Part shown: piece by piece, positions 44,826-56,264 of the stretch | How positions within the stretch are numbered: the stretch's first letter is position 1 | Layout: the number at the start of each line of letters is the position of its first letter | Origin: Typhlomys cinereus | Lineage: Eukaryota; Chordata; Mammalia; Rodentia; Platacanthomyidae | Assembly: GCA_023101885.1 (NCBI GenBank) | Contig: JALPQD010000005.1 | Coordinates: 2,375,020 to 2,439,019, forward strand | Reading direction: 5' to 3' | Length of the DNA stretch: 64,000 nucleotides | Position numbers and translations under genes: made by a program | Notes under the pieces: generated by a model | What the model was told of the DNA's origin: nothing | Database searches by the model: none | What the model saw: only the letters and a program-made list of their open reading frames with translations

Positions 44826-45472
44826 AAAGTCACCAAAAGTTTTCAATTTCAGGCTGATATGGTGACATTTTTCTGGTTTGGTCCCATCTGGACCCAGTTG
44901 GACCGAGTACAAGAGCTGAGTCAAAATAATAGCTTCCCATACGTTGTATTTGACAAGCTCTTAGCACTGCCTATGAACTTCCCAGGAAGGTTTCTAAAGT
45001 GTACACATGAACACTTGTGTGAGTCTGTGTGCAGGTTTCTAGAAGTGTATACATGAACACTTGTGTGAGTGCACACACACATATGTTATATACGTGGACA
45101 TGTATAGTGCATGTGTGTGCATGTATGCATGCAGGTGCATGTTGTATGCATGTGTCTGGAAGCCATAGGTTGATACTGGGTGTCTTTCACTATTGCTCTC
45201 CACCGTATCTTTTGAGACAGGGTCTTTCACTGAACCAAGCTCACCCATTGCCTAGATTGGGTGGTGAACTATCTTTGGGCAGATAGTTCCCCTGCCCCCC
45301 CAATACTAGGGTTACAGAGGTGGGCGACCATGCCTCACTTTCACATGGGTGCCGGGGAATCTGAACTAAGGCATCATGTTCGTGTTGGCCGCACCCCCAA
45401 CTGGGTCCAGATGGGACCAAACCAGAAAAATGTCATCACATCAGCCTGAAATTGAAAACTTTTGGTGACTTT
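44826..45472. repeat. 76-bp inverted repeat with 495-base spacer
   Basis: Left arm 44826-44901 and right arm 45397-45472 are reverse complements over 76 bases, with two mismatches and no gaps. Similarity stops abruptly at both ends of both arms. The left arm is outside, and the right arm inside, an LTR composite inserted in a B4 SINE. Neither arm resembles a known SINE or LTR end. The spacer holds an approximately 45-base tandem duplication (about 44989-45078) and the B4. Confidence 0.95.
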
Positions 45473-45985
45473 CATATGGTGACAAGAGGCTGATCCAAAC
45501 AGTTTAGCAATCCCACTTATAAGTTCATGCTACGGTTCATCGTGACACAAGTCACATCGGCATGAAGTAGGGAATTGGCCGCTCCATGTCCACAGCAAAG
45601 ATGTTTCATAGCTTGTCACTTGCAAAATTCCAACTCTCTCCATCTTTCACCCGCCTGCCCAGGGAATAGTTCTCCCCCACTATGAGCTAGGGCTTCCCAC
45701 GCCAATCAAGCAATTAAGACCACGTCCTCAAGTGAACAGGACCATTGCCTGGGCAGGCGGACAAGAGAGGCAGTGGGCAGCACTTTCCTTACATTCTGCT
45801 CTGACCGTGGATGCGATATGTCCCGTTCCCATGACTCCTGCCATGATGGGCTTCGCCCTGGAACTGAGGGCTAAATAAAACCTCTTTCTGCCCTAAGCTG
45901 CCAGGGCCAAGGATTTATTGAAGCAGTGAGTTAGGAAACTAACACACATGGCCATAATTTTACTTACCAAGCCATCTCCTGAGCC
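45060..45985 (-). repeat. B4-like SINE split by an insertion
   Basis: TG-rich tail (about 45060-45160), reversed B1 body ('ttttgagacagggtctttcactgaacc', 45210-45236) and reversed head. The head breaks off at 45390 ('catgttcgtgttggcc') and resumes at 45949 ('tggccataattttacttaccaagccatctcctgagccc'). TGGCC is repeated at 45386-45390 and 45949-45953. Confidence 0.82.
45391..45948. mobile_element. LTR composite inserted in B4 SINE
   Basis: Bracketed by the 5-base duplication TGGCC. 45397-45472 is the right arm of the inverted repeat. About 45560-45715 is a minus-oriented MT-like LTR piece ('cccacgccaatcaagcaatt', reversed motif). 45725-45948 is a plus-oriented ERVL LTR end with 'ctaaataaaacc' and terminus 'aaactaacacaca'. 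Opposed pieces inside one duplication suggest internal rearrangement after insertion. Confidence 0.65.
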
Positions 45986-46436
45986 CTGAAGTTGAAGCTT
46001 TAGACATAAAGTTTTTGACACATGGAGTCACTAAAAAACTTAACACCAGCACTTTGAGGCCATCTGTTTTCTAGCTGGAAGACTCCTCAGAGTCTGCGGG
46101 AATCCCCTAGAGGAACATTGCAGGACAGAACCATAAGCTACAAAGAACCTGAAATCCAGTCCTTCTCATATGAAACTGTGAAATAAAGCCACTCCCTGTC
46201 CAGTGCCTTCCTGTGCCAAGCTAAAGCCTTGAAAAGACTGTGACTTCTCAAAGTGTCTATGACTTAAGTGGAAAAATCCTTAGAGACTAAGTAAACCTTA
46301 TCTGCAAAATCATCCTCCAGTCCAAGAGAAGGGGAACAAACGTTGTCTTCCAAGTCATTTTCTCCTGTTTTGAGCCACCTTTGGCATGTTACTGATTTGA
46401 GGACTTGGAACAAAGAATTCTACAGGGCTCAAGATC

Positions 46437-46765
46437 TAATTGTCAAAACCCGGATACATTTGCAAAGAATTAGCAGTTGAGTTAAGCCCTGCCCAAGCCG
46501 ACAGAAGATTGTTTAAGTGATGAACGAACACATAGCCCATGGCGGGTGGGACTTTCCCCAGGCAGGTGGATAAAATGGAGGGAGCAGATTCAGGAAGTTG
46601 GAATTTTTCGGCATACTTGGACAGATACGCTGTCTGGAAATAAGGTTTGCCCCTCTCTGAGCAGTGGACATGGTGTGGCCAGTTCCCTCGGCCCCTGGTG
46701 TTGGTATGAACCCTCCTGCCAAGCCGGACTAAAAACTGTAACTGGACAATTACGAGCCAGTATAA
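46437..46765 (+). mobile_element. MT/ORR1-like LTR remnant
   Basis: Forward order of the same LTR family: 'aaagaattagcagttgagttaagccc', 'atggcgggtgggactttccccagg', 'gtggccagttccctcggcccctgg' and 'ccggactaaaaactgtaac'. Diverged, no duplication found. Confidence 0.75.
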
Positions 46766-46799
46766 AGTCCCCTTGTTCTTATAAGCTGTTTGGTTATGA

Positions 46800-47995
46800 A
46801 TTCATTGGCAACATGCAGAGTAACTTTGACAGCTACCCCCACCTTCAACTTAGACGAGGGGGTGCTGGTGTTGGGCCATCTCCCAAAGGGAGACAGGAGG
46901 ACAGCCTGGGCTAGAATGTTCTCCGTGATGATGGGTGTGTCCCTTACACGCACCTCACACCCCAGACTCCCCAGGGCCCCAGATCTGAGTGAGCGAATAC
47001 CATTAGGCAGGTAACCATTGTGCAACTGCCCATTGGGACAATCTTAGCAGAAGAAACCAAAGTTCCTCATCCCCGTTGGATAAAATAAGAAACTTTTTAC
47101 TAGGAAAACAGAATTAGAATCCAGTACTGAACTCTTTCTCTACTCAAGCCTTGAGACCTCTGAGAAATTGCTGGATAATGGGTCTTTCCGGGGCATAGAG
47201 AGCCAACCCAGGATTCCCAAGCCATGAACTTCACAGAGCATCGATCATTTATCCAAGGTGTGGGCAAAGATTACCTAATCCAAACTCAGGGCCAACAAGG
47301 AAACCCCGGTCCCCTTGAGAAGTTCATCTGGATTCCCCTCGAAAACCTCAAAGCTCTGCCAAGGAACACGGCTCTCATAGCACCCAAAGGGACCCACATT
47401 AACCATTTTTAGTGGAAGCTATGGGGTTACCCACTTTATGAGGCGTCCTTGTCCAGGGGGATAGCAGGTCTCCCCTCTGGCTGCACAGACGCCGTCCTTC
47501 CCTGCACAGTCCTGTCTTCCCTCACGTGGTCTCTAATCGACCACGTTCTGGATGCGCAGGGCTCACACGGCCAGAGGACCGATGTCCTGGGACACTGGGG
47601 TGACTGTGGGATCTGAGGAGCCACCGTCACACGAGTCATCATGAGCTCAGAGACCCGCCTTCAGACAGGCTGACCGCAGGCCATAAAAATTAATTCCATA
47701 ATTTCGATGGGCTGTTAGGGTGTCTGCCCAGCGCAAGACGACCGTCTCCCAGGCGTTGCAGCAAGAGCTCACTGGAGTCATTAGAGTGACAGGGCCCCAT
47801 GGGGGTCTAGTGAGAACAGGGAGGTGCAGGTCTGGCCGCTGCTGCCCTGCTGAGTCAGCAGGGCGGCGCCCCAACGGCTTCTCTCGGGAGAAGAAGACAG
47901 AGCAAAGCTTGTATGGAGACCACAAATCACAGAGCTGCAAGAGGAACCAGTGGGTTCTGATGCTCAGCCCCTCTCCAAGTTGATGCACTTCCTTT
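46800..47995. other. Unrecognised 1.2-kb block
   Basis: Contains no repeat I recognise. A plus-strand frame (47224-47412, 62 residues from its ATG) has unremarkable amino-acid usage and ends at a stop near 47410. CpGs are moderately frequent at 47460-47890. I cannot assign a gene. It could be an exon, a pseudogene fragment or nothing. Confidence 0.3.
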
Positions 47996-48115
47996 CCTCC
48001 CCCTCCTCTTCCTCTTCCTCCTCCTCTTCCTCTTTCTTTTCTTCCTTCTCTCCCTCCTCTTCCTCCTTCTCTTTTTCTTCCTCCTTCACTTCTTTTTTTT
48101 CCTCTTTTTCCTCCT
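47996..48115. repeat. Pyrimidine tract, CTTCCT-rich
   Basis: About 120 bases of C/T with CCTCTT and CTTCCT units; the minus-strand Glu/Lys-rich frame is its translation. Confidence 0.92.
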
Positions 48116-48371
48116 GAAAGCAGCTTCTATCATGTATGTATACCATCATAAACTATCACTTCAGAAAAACCGTATCTTTGTTTCCCTGGGTTGACAAATC
48201 CTCTGTTTTTAGGGCTTTTTTTTTGCGTTATGTGGAGGGGGTGTGTGTGAAAATAAGCACCTCACCTCTTCTTCTTTTCTGAGCATCCTGGCTGAAGTCC
48301 AAGGCGCTGTGTGAGGTTAGCATGGGTGGGAGGGAGACAGGCTGCGACCAGTAGCATCATAAGCTTGGGTG

Positions 48372-48465
48372 AGCTCAGTGAGTTAGGTATTCACCCTCTC
48401 TGAGGTGATCTTTAGGATTGAACGAGCTCCTGTGATATGCACAGTGAATACCTAATAAAGGATAT
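48372..48465 (+). repeat. MIR SINE
   Basis: 'gtgagctcagtgagttaggtattcaccctctctgagg', 'aggattgaacgagctcctgtgatatgcacagtg' and 'tacctaataaagg' follow MIR order. Confidence 0.65.
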
Positions 48466-48499
48466 TTTATAGCATGGTTTGTTCATTTTCATTGTCTTT

Positions 48500-48605
48500 T
48501 GAAGGGTCACCTTAGTTAGATGGGTCTGGCCTCAACTTGCCAGTCTCCTGCTTCAGTCTCCCAGAGATTACAGGTGTGCCCCTTTGTGTCTGGCTGCAAC
48601 ATGTT
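48500..48605 (-). repeat. B1-like SINE fragment
   Basis: Reversed B1: 'cctcaacttgccagtctcctgcttcagtctcccagagattacaggtgtgcccc'. Confidence 0.65.
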
Positions 48606-48662
48606 TCGAAAGCAGTACTGCTGTTGTTGTTATTACGCGATCTAACATGATAAATTACATTC

Positions 48663-48762
48663 CTTTTTTTTTTTTCTCCGAAGGGATCTTTCTGTAGAGT
48701 CTCCATTAATCTTGTACTCCTAGACAGCCTCCTGCCTCAGCCTCTCAAGTACTGGGACTATG
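48663..48762 (-). repeat. B1-like SINE fragment
   Basis: T-run then 'cttgtactcctagacagcctcctgcctcagcctctcaagtactgggacta', a reversed B1. Confidence 0.7.
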
Positions 48763-48764
48763 TT

Positions 48765-49985
48765 TCTTTGAAGTTTCTTATAGGTAAATGAATAGGGTTT
48801 TGTTATTTTTTTTAAATAAACATCTCTGCTTTTAAATTATGGCATGACCCTTTATTAAGAGCTGGGTAAATAAGTCACCATTAAAGATGCAAATCTCCAT
48901 AGAGACATGATTGATTTTTTTCTTAGCTGATAAATTTCTCAACTAGGTAAATTGGCACAATTGATTCTATGCACAAGTTAAAAAGAAAAAGATCTAGAAA
49001 CAAAGGAAACACTTTTCTTATCTAAACCCTTACCATTATCACTTTGGGATAAGTGAGACTGCAAAGAGGAAAAGACTGAAGTGAAAGGCTGCTGACCCGA
49101 GGTGAGGGGTAGGAAGGATTGGGGAGAAGGCTTTGGTCTTCGCAAAAGGCAAAAATAAGAGCTGCCACGGAAGTGAGATTCACACCGGAAGGGTCTGGGA
49201 ACCTGGTGGCCAAGAGTTGGCGCCCCGTGTCCTAACCCCTGATGGCCACTGATAACCCGCTTTGTGTCAAGGCCCAGGGCTTCCTGCCAGGAAGCCCCAG
49301 CCCCTTCGCAGGGATAAGGCTGGCCTGGGAGCAGGGGCAATGGGGGCGTCCCACCGCCACTTCCTACTCTCTGGGGGGGTGAGTCCAGGCTCCCTTTCCC
49401 AGGACCTCGGTCGGAGGTCAGAGAGGGCAGGCTAGTGTAGAAATGAACCTCTTCATTGGGTTAGTCCTCACGCCAGCCCTGGGGTGCAACTTGAGCAAAG
49501 TCAGAGGGGAGGGTGCTTAGAGTCCTCTCCCACCTCCTCTCTCACCTGCCCCACACCCCTCACCTCAAAAAGATTCTTAATACAGGATCCTAAGGGGAGA
49601 AAAGACTTTAAAATAATAGAATTGTGCTGCTTATGCACATGTTTGCGTGCGTTAAAAAGGGTCCAGAAGAAAACATTAGCACATTCGTGGTAATCATTTC
49701 TGTGGGTCAAGAACATAGGTAGTTTTAATATTCCACAGGAATTGGGGGAGCCCCTGCTGGGCTTGCCAGGGTTTGGTATGGCGAATGCTGACCTAAACAG
49801 ATTTGATGAAACTCCAATTTTATTTTGTCTTTGTTTTCTTAGCCAAATTGTTTACCATACCAGTTAAAATGTAAGGTAAAAGTCAGAAGAAAAAAAATAG
49901 GAGAATACTTCCTATGTTAACTCTCAAGTCACCTTCTAATCCTAGTCCTTGACCACCCTGTGTCCCAGGCATAAGCCACCTTACG
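48765..49985. other. No feature seen
   Basis: Unique sequence. The 120-residue minus frame (48978-49340) has no recognisable domain. Confidence 0.45.
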
Positions 49986-49989
49986 TGTT

Positions 49990-50460
49990 GACCTACCATA
50001 CGACCCAGCTATAGTCCTGAGTGTTTACCCCAAAGTCTCCCTGGCAAATATCATAGAGATGCTGTGCATAATGTTTACCGCAGCACTGTTAGAGAACCAA
50101 CCTAGGTGTCAGTCCACAGAGGAATGGATAAAGAACATGTGGCACACACACAATGGAATTTGTTTCATCAATAAATAGAAATGCAGTTATGTCATTTTCA
50201 GGAAAATTGCTGCAACTGGAGACACTGGATCCAAGGTTCAGAAGGACAAATATTTCATTTCTCTCATTCGTGGGTCTTCAACTGTCCAGATGTCTGAAAA
50301 CAGATTCAAAACTTTTTAGGGAACTAATGGGAAGGGAAGAGGGGACAGGGAAAAGAGTATTTAGTGGGGGACAGAGGCTTAAAGTTCAGTATCTACTTGG
50401 ATGAAATGGGCAAATTGGTCTTACTATAACCTAGTTTTCTAAAATTAAAACATTTAAAAA
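49990..50460 (+). mobile_element. Rodent LINE-1 3' end
   Basis: 'accatacgacccagctatagtcctgagtgtttaccccaaag', 'gcagcactgttagagaaccaacctaggtgtcagtccacagaggaatggataaagaa' and 'gctgcaactggagacactgg' follow the L1 ORF2 end. It finishes with an A-rich tail near 50460. Short, 5'-truncated and frameshifted. Confidence 0.8.
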
Positions 50461-50464
50461 AAAT

Positions 50465-52040
50465 GCTCTCCTATTTTCATTCCTTCCAGAAAAAAGAAAT
50501 CAGCAGTTTGGTCTTGTTCTTTGACAGGGCTGCACTAATCTCTTTTGACTGTAACTCTCATTGCTTAAGCAACCAAAGACAGCTGAACGCTGTGCTAACT
50601 GGAATGGAGATTTGTAAGGTGCTAATGGGGGAATTGCCAAAATTACGGCATGAAATCACAAGGGACTCCAGTTAGTTTAAAATCTTTTCAACTATTTAGT
50701 CCCGGTCTTAAAAAAAAAAAAAAAAAAAAGTAAAACACTGCAGACTGTGGGAAACAGCTCTCTGTAATTCTCGAACATGGAGGCCGGTGGGAAATGAGGC
50801 GGGGGCTGGGGGAAGCAAATTTAGAGGTTGGGGACGTAGGCAGAGGCTCTGACAGGTGGAGGCTTAGGCTGGGTTCTGTCTCCATTCATCACCAGTGGGG
50901 GACTCGGGAGCCAACTTGGCGCTTCTCAGGGCTTTGGATTTCTTTCTTCTAAGACTCACACCACTAGATTTTCTAAAGCTCTGTACAAGTTTCTATGAAA
51001 TTTTAAGAAGCGTTTTTTTTGTATGTTTGCTGGTTTTATTGAGAGGCCTGTTGCTACCACTCAATGCATCAGACTAGGAGCTGAGCAATGAACAGAAATT
51101 TACTGGGCTCCTGTCTCAGAATCCTGGGAAATCAAGGGGCCATGTCTCACGGCAGTTAAGGGGCTACGTCTCTCGAGAGTTAGCATGGCAGAAGCCATCA
51201 CACAGAAAGAGAGCATTGAACTCAGATTTGTAGCAAGTCCTCTCCAGCAATAACTGACTCATTCTCCCTGTAACTACATGAATCTGTTCCCCAGAGCAGA
51301 CCCCCCCCCCTCAGCCTCTTCACCAGGAACGCTGTTGTATTGGGATTTAAACTTCCGGAGTTAAACCACTGAACCTGAAAGATGCATTTATCAATAATAT
51401 GGCTAGGCAGAGAGCAAGGACATATTTATAAGAAAATTTAGAAAAATAAATGCACTTTTAATCTATTTCAAATACAATAGTTGTATTTCACTTTTCTGTT
51501 TATTAAAAATCTGAAGTTGTGGTTAAAAAAAATAAATGCACATTTCAAGAAGGTTCCCAGGTAGTGGTTTTCCTCATGTATGTGAGCATCATCACTAATT
51601 TTGATGATATTTGAAAGTGAGGCATTAGATATCTAATCAAGGGCTACCTGACTATGGTGTGACTTGCTGCATGGTAACTAATGTTAGGGTGATGGCGTGT
51701 TTAGCCGTTTGGTGAGTTCCTAAATCTCAGAACCTGTGCTGCCTTATCCTTCTGGAGAATTCTCCGGTCTTTTGCCCAGGCCTTTTGAGTTCTGTAAGAG
51801 GTGCAGGAAAGGGATTGGAGGTCCCAACATTGAGAATGCAGAATCATCTCTGTTTGGGGAAAACCTTACCTCCTCCAGTTTCTGATGCCACCCCAAAACT
51901 CTTTAGCCATGCTCAGTGTGCCCCAGGTCTATGAACTGACCAAAGTCTACCCCACAGAAAGTCTTAGTTCCTACTGAGCTGGGAAAAAGGGGAGTCCTTG
52001 TTCTTAACTCCACATGTTCCCTGTGTTTAGAGGCTCTACT
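50465..52040. other. No feature seen apart from homopolymers
   Basis: Unique sequence with a poly-A run (50709-50728) and a C-run (51301-51310). Confidence 0.45.
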
Positions 52041-52045
52041 TCCTG

Positions 52046-52195
52046 AGTGTGCAGCTAGCCTGCATTGTTGCTGATAAATTAATGTCAAGATGGTTTAAGG
52101 GAATAAGAGGTTTTGTCTTCTCTTACAATGGTCTGGTTACAGTTCTCACTCATTGTGGCTGCATGTCCACAGGACTTCTGAGAGATAATCCTTAC
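52046..52195 (-). mobile_element. MT/ORR1-like LTR fragment
   Basis: 'gcagctagcctgcattgttgctgataaattaatgtcaagatggtttaagggaataag ... ctggttacagttctcactc' matches the outer 150 bases of the LTR at 8956-9361, in the same orientation. Confidence 0.75.
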
Positions 52196-52197
52196 TT

Positions 52198-52345
52198 AGG
52201 AGTTGGGTGCTTGTCGTTTTATAGATGAGGAAACTGAGACACAGAAAACTTTGCCCGAGGCCCCTGGGCTGGGGAGCAACAGTGGCGGGACGTGAACACA
52301 GGTGCTCTGAGTCTGGTCCCCGCTCTTAAACCACACGGAGCAAAG
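52198..52345 (-). repeat. MIR SINE
   Basis: 'cgttttatagatgaggaaactgagacacagaaaactttgcccgaggcccctgggctggggagcaacagtggcgggacgtgaacac' is reversed MIR in order. A 194-residue minus frame runs through it and is therefore not credible. Confidence 0.75.
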
Positions 52346-52349
52346 CCTC

Positions 52350-53310
52350 CCCCTTGCCCCCCACTTCCTGAGCAGTCCAGCTCCTGCCTCTCCAGCCATC
52401 CAAGACGCTAGAAAGACGTTGTCCCTTCTAGGTGGAGCAGCAGTAGTGCTGCCTTGACGGGTTCCCAACCTTGGAGGGAGGTCAGGTAGAGTTAGGAGGA
52501 AGCAGGAGCTTGGGAAAGAGCCAGAGACTGGCAGGGCTGACGCTAAGGGAAGCCCCCTTTGCCGAAAGAGCCAGAAAGGATTGGAGGAGAGGGGCCAGCT
52601 GAGCCTCTTGGGGGGAGGGGTCCCTCCTGGCCTGGTGCCAGGGATGTGCCCCCGCCCCGCAATTGCATGTTGGGCTTTGGTTTCTGGGCTGAGGACCCAG
52701 AGATTAACACGCATCAGGAGTCCAGTCAGATCCAGTGAGTCACCCCACACAAGGCCCCCCGAGGTCCAGAAACACATCACAAGATGCTGAGACGCGTCTC
52801 AAACACTTGCCAGCTGAGCCCATCTGGAACATGAGTTCCGAGCTGGGAAGGAGCAGGGGGAGACAGGGGAGGGGCCCTAAGAGTGCGGGTCAGGGAGAGA
52901 TGACTCAGAGATAACAGCCAAGGCCAACCCGAGTGTTGAGGGCTCAGGGAGGTGTCAGAGGGGTGTCAGGGCTCCACCCAGCAAGTTTCCCAGGCAGGGA
53001 GGGGAGCCCACCAGTTGGCCCAGCTGTCCCTTGGGTCTTATTCATGTCCAGGCTGTGCGTTTTCTCAGGATGGCCCACCCTTGAGGGTGGGAGGGTAGGA
53101 GGAAAGGACCCCCGCCGGAACTCCCTTGTTGTTCCTTTGAATCTTCTTGAAGGGAAGGAGCTTGTACACAGCGCCCTGAAATTGTTCCCGCTTGACTAAG
53201 CACAATTTTCGCACTCGTAACTATTGAATTTGGGGTGTGGAATCATTCTGACTGTTGTCATTTGCACTGGAAGCCAGTAGGATGTTGCTGATTGTGTCTT
53301 GCTCGGTGGA
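52350..53310. other. GC-rich unique sequence, no feature seen
   Basis: Mildly GC-rich, few CpGs. No exon or repeat recognised. Confidence 0.45.
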
Positions 53311-53314
53311 GCCC

Positions 53315-53360
53315 AGGAGCGTGCTGGCACACAGTAGGAATTCCATGCATGTGTGTTAGG
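53315..53360 (+). repeat. MIR/L2-type 3' fragment
   Basis: 'ggagcgtgctggcacacagtaggaattccatgcatgtgtgtt' matches the shared 'tgcctggcacatagtagg...aataaatgtttg' end of old mammalian repeats. Confidence 0.55.
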
Positions 53361-53364
53361 GGAC

Positions 53365-54180
53365 AAACTGCGCTTGGGCTCTGCCGTCTAGCTCTTAATT
53401 AGAGATTAGTATGGACAACTCCCCACTCTGTTTGCAAGGACCAAGGCCTAATGCTCAGGTCCTCTGATCCTCAATCCCCACGCCTGCCACCCCACTAATA
53501 TCTGCAAACTCAGCAATGGAAAATCCCCAAGGAAAGTACTGGAGCCTGAGCCCTGGCCCCGCGGAGCCCCCCTGGGAGGACAGGATCTCTAGGAATCCTC
53601 TGGGAGCTGAATTGCTACCACAAAGAATTTGAGAAGTGGGGGTACTGCTCAGCTTTTGAGAGGCGATGTCGGCAGCTAGAGGGAAAGCGGCGGGAGGAGG
53701 GTGAGATTCTCGGCCTCGAGGAAGTGTGTTTGGCCCCGAATCAAGCTGGCTGGCGTCCAGGTTTTTATTTCTGGTGTTTGGTGGTTAAATAAAAAAAGCT
53801 TATAAACTTAACTCTAGTTAGAAAAAAAATACAACTATTTCAAATATTGATCCCGGATAATCTCCCTCAGACCTGGCAGGGGAGACCACCAGCTGTGAGG
53901 AGTAGTGGGCAGCAGGTGGTGGGAACTCGCGGGGAGCTGAGTGATTTGGAAAAGCCCTTTTCCTGCTCTGGACATGGGGGTGTCTTGCTTGGTCACTTAC
54001 CTACATGCCACCCATAGAATTTTCAGGGCCAAGGAATAAAGGGGCAGCCTGAAGGCCTAAAGCCCCCAAAGCGGTCCCCCTCCTTCCAGACCACTCGGAA
54101 ACCGCTAAAGAAATTTGACTTAGGCTACTCTTCCTCTTTTGGTAGGAATCATGTATAAATGAATCTTTTCAAAGTGGAAA
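53365..54180. other. No feature seen
   Basis: Unique sequence. Confidence 0.45.
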
Positions 54181-54184
54181 GAAG

Positions 54185-54405
54185 GGATGACAGACAGCTC
54201 AGGGGGAAAGCCCTTGGGACAGAGCTGAACAACTCGATCTGATTCTGGAACCTACATGGTGGAGGCCAGAACTGACTCCTGCGAGGTCCTCTGACCTCCA
54301 CAAAAGAACACGTGAACCCCAGCCACTAGCCCACCCACCACAAGATAAGCAAATGTGCAAAAAAATTAAAGCGGAAATTAAATAAAGATGATTTTTTTTA
54401 ATCAC
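54185..54405 (+). repeat. B2/B4-type SINE
   Basis: 'gggatgacagacagctcagggggaaagcccttgggac' head, 'tctgattctggaacctacatggtgg' middle, 'gtcctctgacctccac' end, and A-rich tail ending near 54400. Confidence 0.75.
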
Positions 54406-54689
54406 AGAATGAAAACAGAGGAACTGGCAAGGTGCGTGAGTGGACAGTTCACCCCAGAAAAACAAATGCCTGGGAGACATCAGAAGAGACGTTCAGTCCT
54501 GACAGTTGCCAAAGAAGTTCAGTCACAGCAACGAGATGCCCTTTCGGGTCTTTTGGGTCAGAAAGAAATAATGTTATTTGCCAATTTTAACTATTAGAAA
54601 AACAGAGTCAAATGGAAAACTACTGTGGCTGGGACTTAGTCCAAGGGACTGGCCCCAATATTCTTATATAAGAAGTGTTTACCAACACA

Positions 54690-55075
54690 GGCACACACGT
54701 GCACACCCCCACCCCACACCCCACCCCCCCCACACCCACGGGGGTAAGGGGACGCTATAAAATATGGTGGTGAAAAAGATCCTATGCACATTTGAAGCAG
54801 TGACTGTCACATTTGAGATGCACATGATTAATTTAACAAGATCTGAGAGAGGAGCTCGGTGTGACCCCTGTCACACATACAAACACCTCAAAAAAAAAAA
54901 AGGAAGGAAGGAAGGGAGGGAGGGAGGAAGCAAGGAAGGAAGCAAGGAAAGAAGGAAGGAAGGAAGAGATTAGAGGTCTCCTGATCCAGACACAAGCCCA
55001 GATGCCTGTGGGGGGTGTGTGGAGAGAGAGACACAGAGAGAGAGAGAGAGCCAGAGAGAGAGAGAGAGAGAGAAT
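54690..55075. repeat. Cluster of microsatellites
   Basis: Three tracts: CA/C-rich (54690-54745), GGAA/GGGA (54891-54968) and GA (55019-55074, interrupted once). The 205-residue minus frame and its neighbours read through these. Confidence 0.9.
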
Positions 55076-55079
55076 TTGT

Positions 55080-55732
55080 CCTACATAAGCTTGAAGTCTC
55101 AGTTTTGCTGAGCTGAAGTTCTGTCTTACTGTCTGTAGAGAGGGGAGCTGCCACCGTGTGAGGGGTCCTAAGGAGAAGGGAGGAAAGCACCGGGGTGGCC
55201 TCTGGCAAGAGTCTGAATCCCTCTGGCAGCCATGCAAGCTTGGAGCCACAGTCTTCTGCAGTTGGCTTTTCGGGTTAACCTGATTTATGGGTGTCCAGGG
55301 AAAACTGTGGGCACCCCCTGGTCCTCGGGGCTGGGGCAAGATGGATGTGCGCCGTTTTGAGCCACTGAACTTCTTGCAGTTACGATTGCACAGCAACAGA
55401 CACGTGGTGCGCTTTGTCTCACTAGACCTTCTGCCCACTCCCCTGACCACATAACATTCTCGGGATCAAGCCTCACACCCGTTCTCCCTGATTCCAGAGG
55501 GTGGCAGGTTCTGCAGCTCTGTCTTCCTCTCGGCAGACCCAACACTTCTCCGCCTGGGCTCTTTTGTGACTTGACTCAGTCGTGGGCTTTAACGATGAAG
55601 GCCGACCGGGCAGCATTCTTGAGAAGCAAGATTGAGCAGAGTCATGAAGGAAGCAAGATTGAGCAGAGAAAGAATTCTTACAGGCTTCTGGGTACCCGGA
55701 TGGATTCAGTTCTGTCTTGAGGTCAAAGGGCC
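55080..55732. other. Unique sequence with a short tandem pair
   Basis: No gene recognised. The 19-mer gaagcaagattgagcagag occurs at 55623-55641 and 55650-55668, a 27-base-period two-copy tandem. Confidence 0.6.
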
Positions 55733-55982
55733 TGAGACTTACTACTCCCTAGAATCCAAAATGCTTATCATGGACAAGGCCAAATAGGTATGCGTGTTGT
55801 CGCCACATTGTCTGCTTAACGTCTAAGTCGGCCTTCGAAACTTTCACATTGTTCCTTAGATAATCGGATAACTTTTATGTTTTTTTTTTTTTTTTGATAG
55901 CTTATACTTGGTCTTTGATCCCTGATCTTGCTATATGAATAAATGTTATTGGGCCTGAGACTCGGGGCTTCTACCTCTGCTC
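55733..55982 (+). repeat. 250-bp direct repeat, copy 1
   Basis: Starts 'tgagacttactactcc', contains a T-run of 16 and a 'gaataaatgtt' polyadenylation-like signal (about 55937-55947), and ends 'ctacctctgctc'. Against copy 2 it shows three substitutions and a T-run length change of four, otherwise identical. The layout (TG start, late AATAAA) resembles a small LTR, but I recognise no family. Confidence 0.9.
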
Positions 55983-56264
55983 TGTTTTGCTGGGCATAGG
56001 GCTTCCCAATCCCTGTTTTCTAAACCCTCAGATTGCGTGTCTATCATGCTCTTTTCAGGCGCTGCCCCCACCCTGCCCTGCCCTGTGCATGAGACAACAA
56101 CATATCCCCTTCTGCTAAGTGGGCCACAAGCCAGGGCAATGTGACAACTTAGGAGTTGAGAATCACCACATCTGTTTTACAGATGCAGAGATGGGGGACC
56201 ACAGGCGGTCGGGAACATGGGTGTGTCTTTCTGACACACCTGCTCAGTCAGTCTCAGTTTTCTT

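Noticed and set aside
52196..52780. 194-residue minus-strand frame in GC-rich DNA
   Set aside because: Its C-terminal part runs through a MIR SINE. GC-rich DNA produces long frames by chance, and no domain is recognisable.
54833..55450. 205-residue minus-strand frame
   Set aside because: It reads through GGAA and GA microsatellites.
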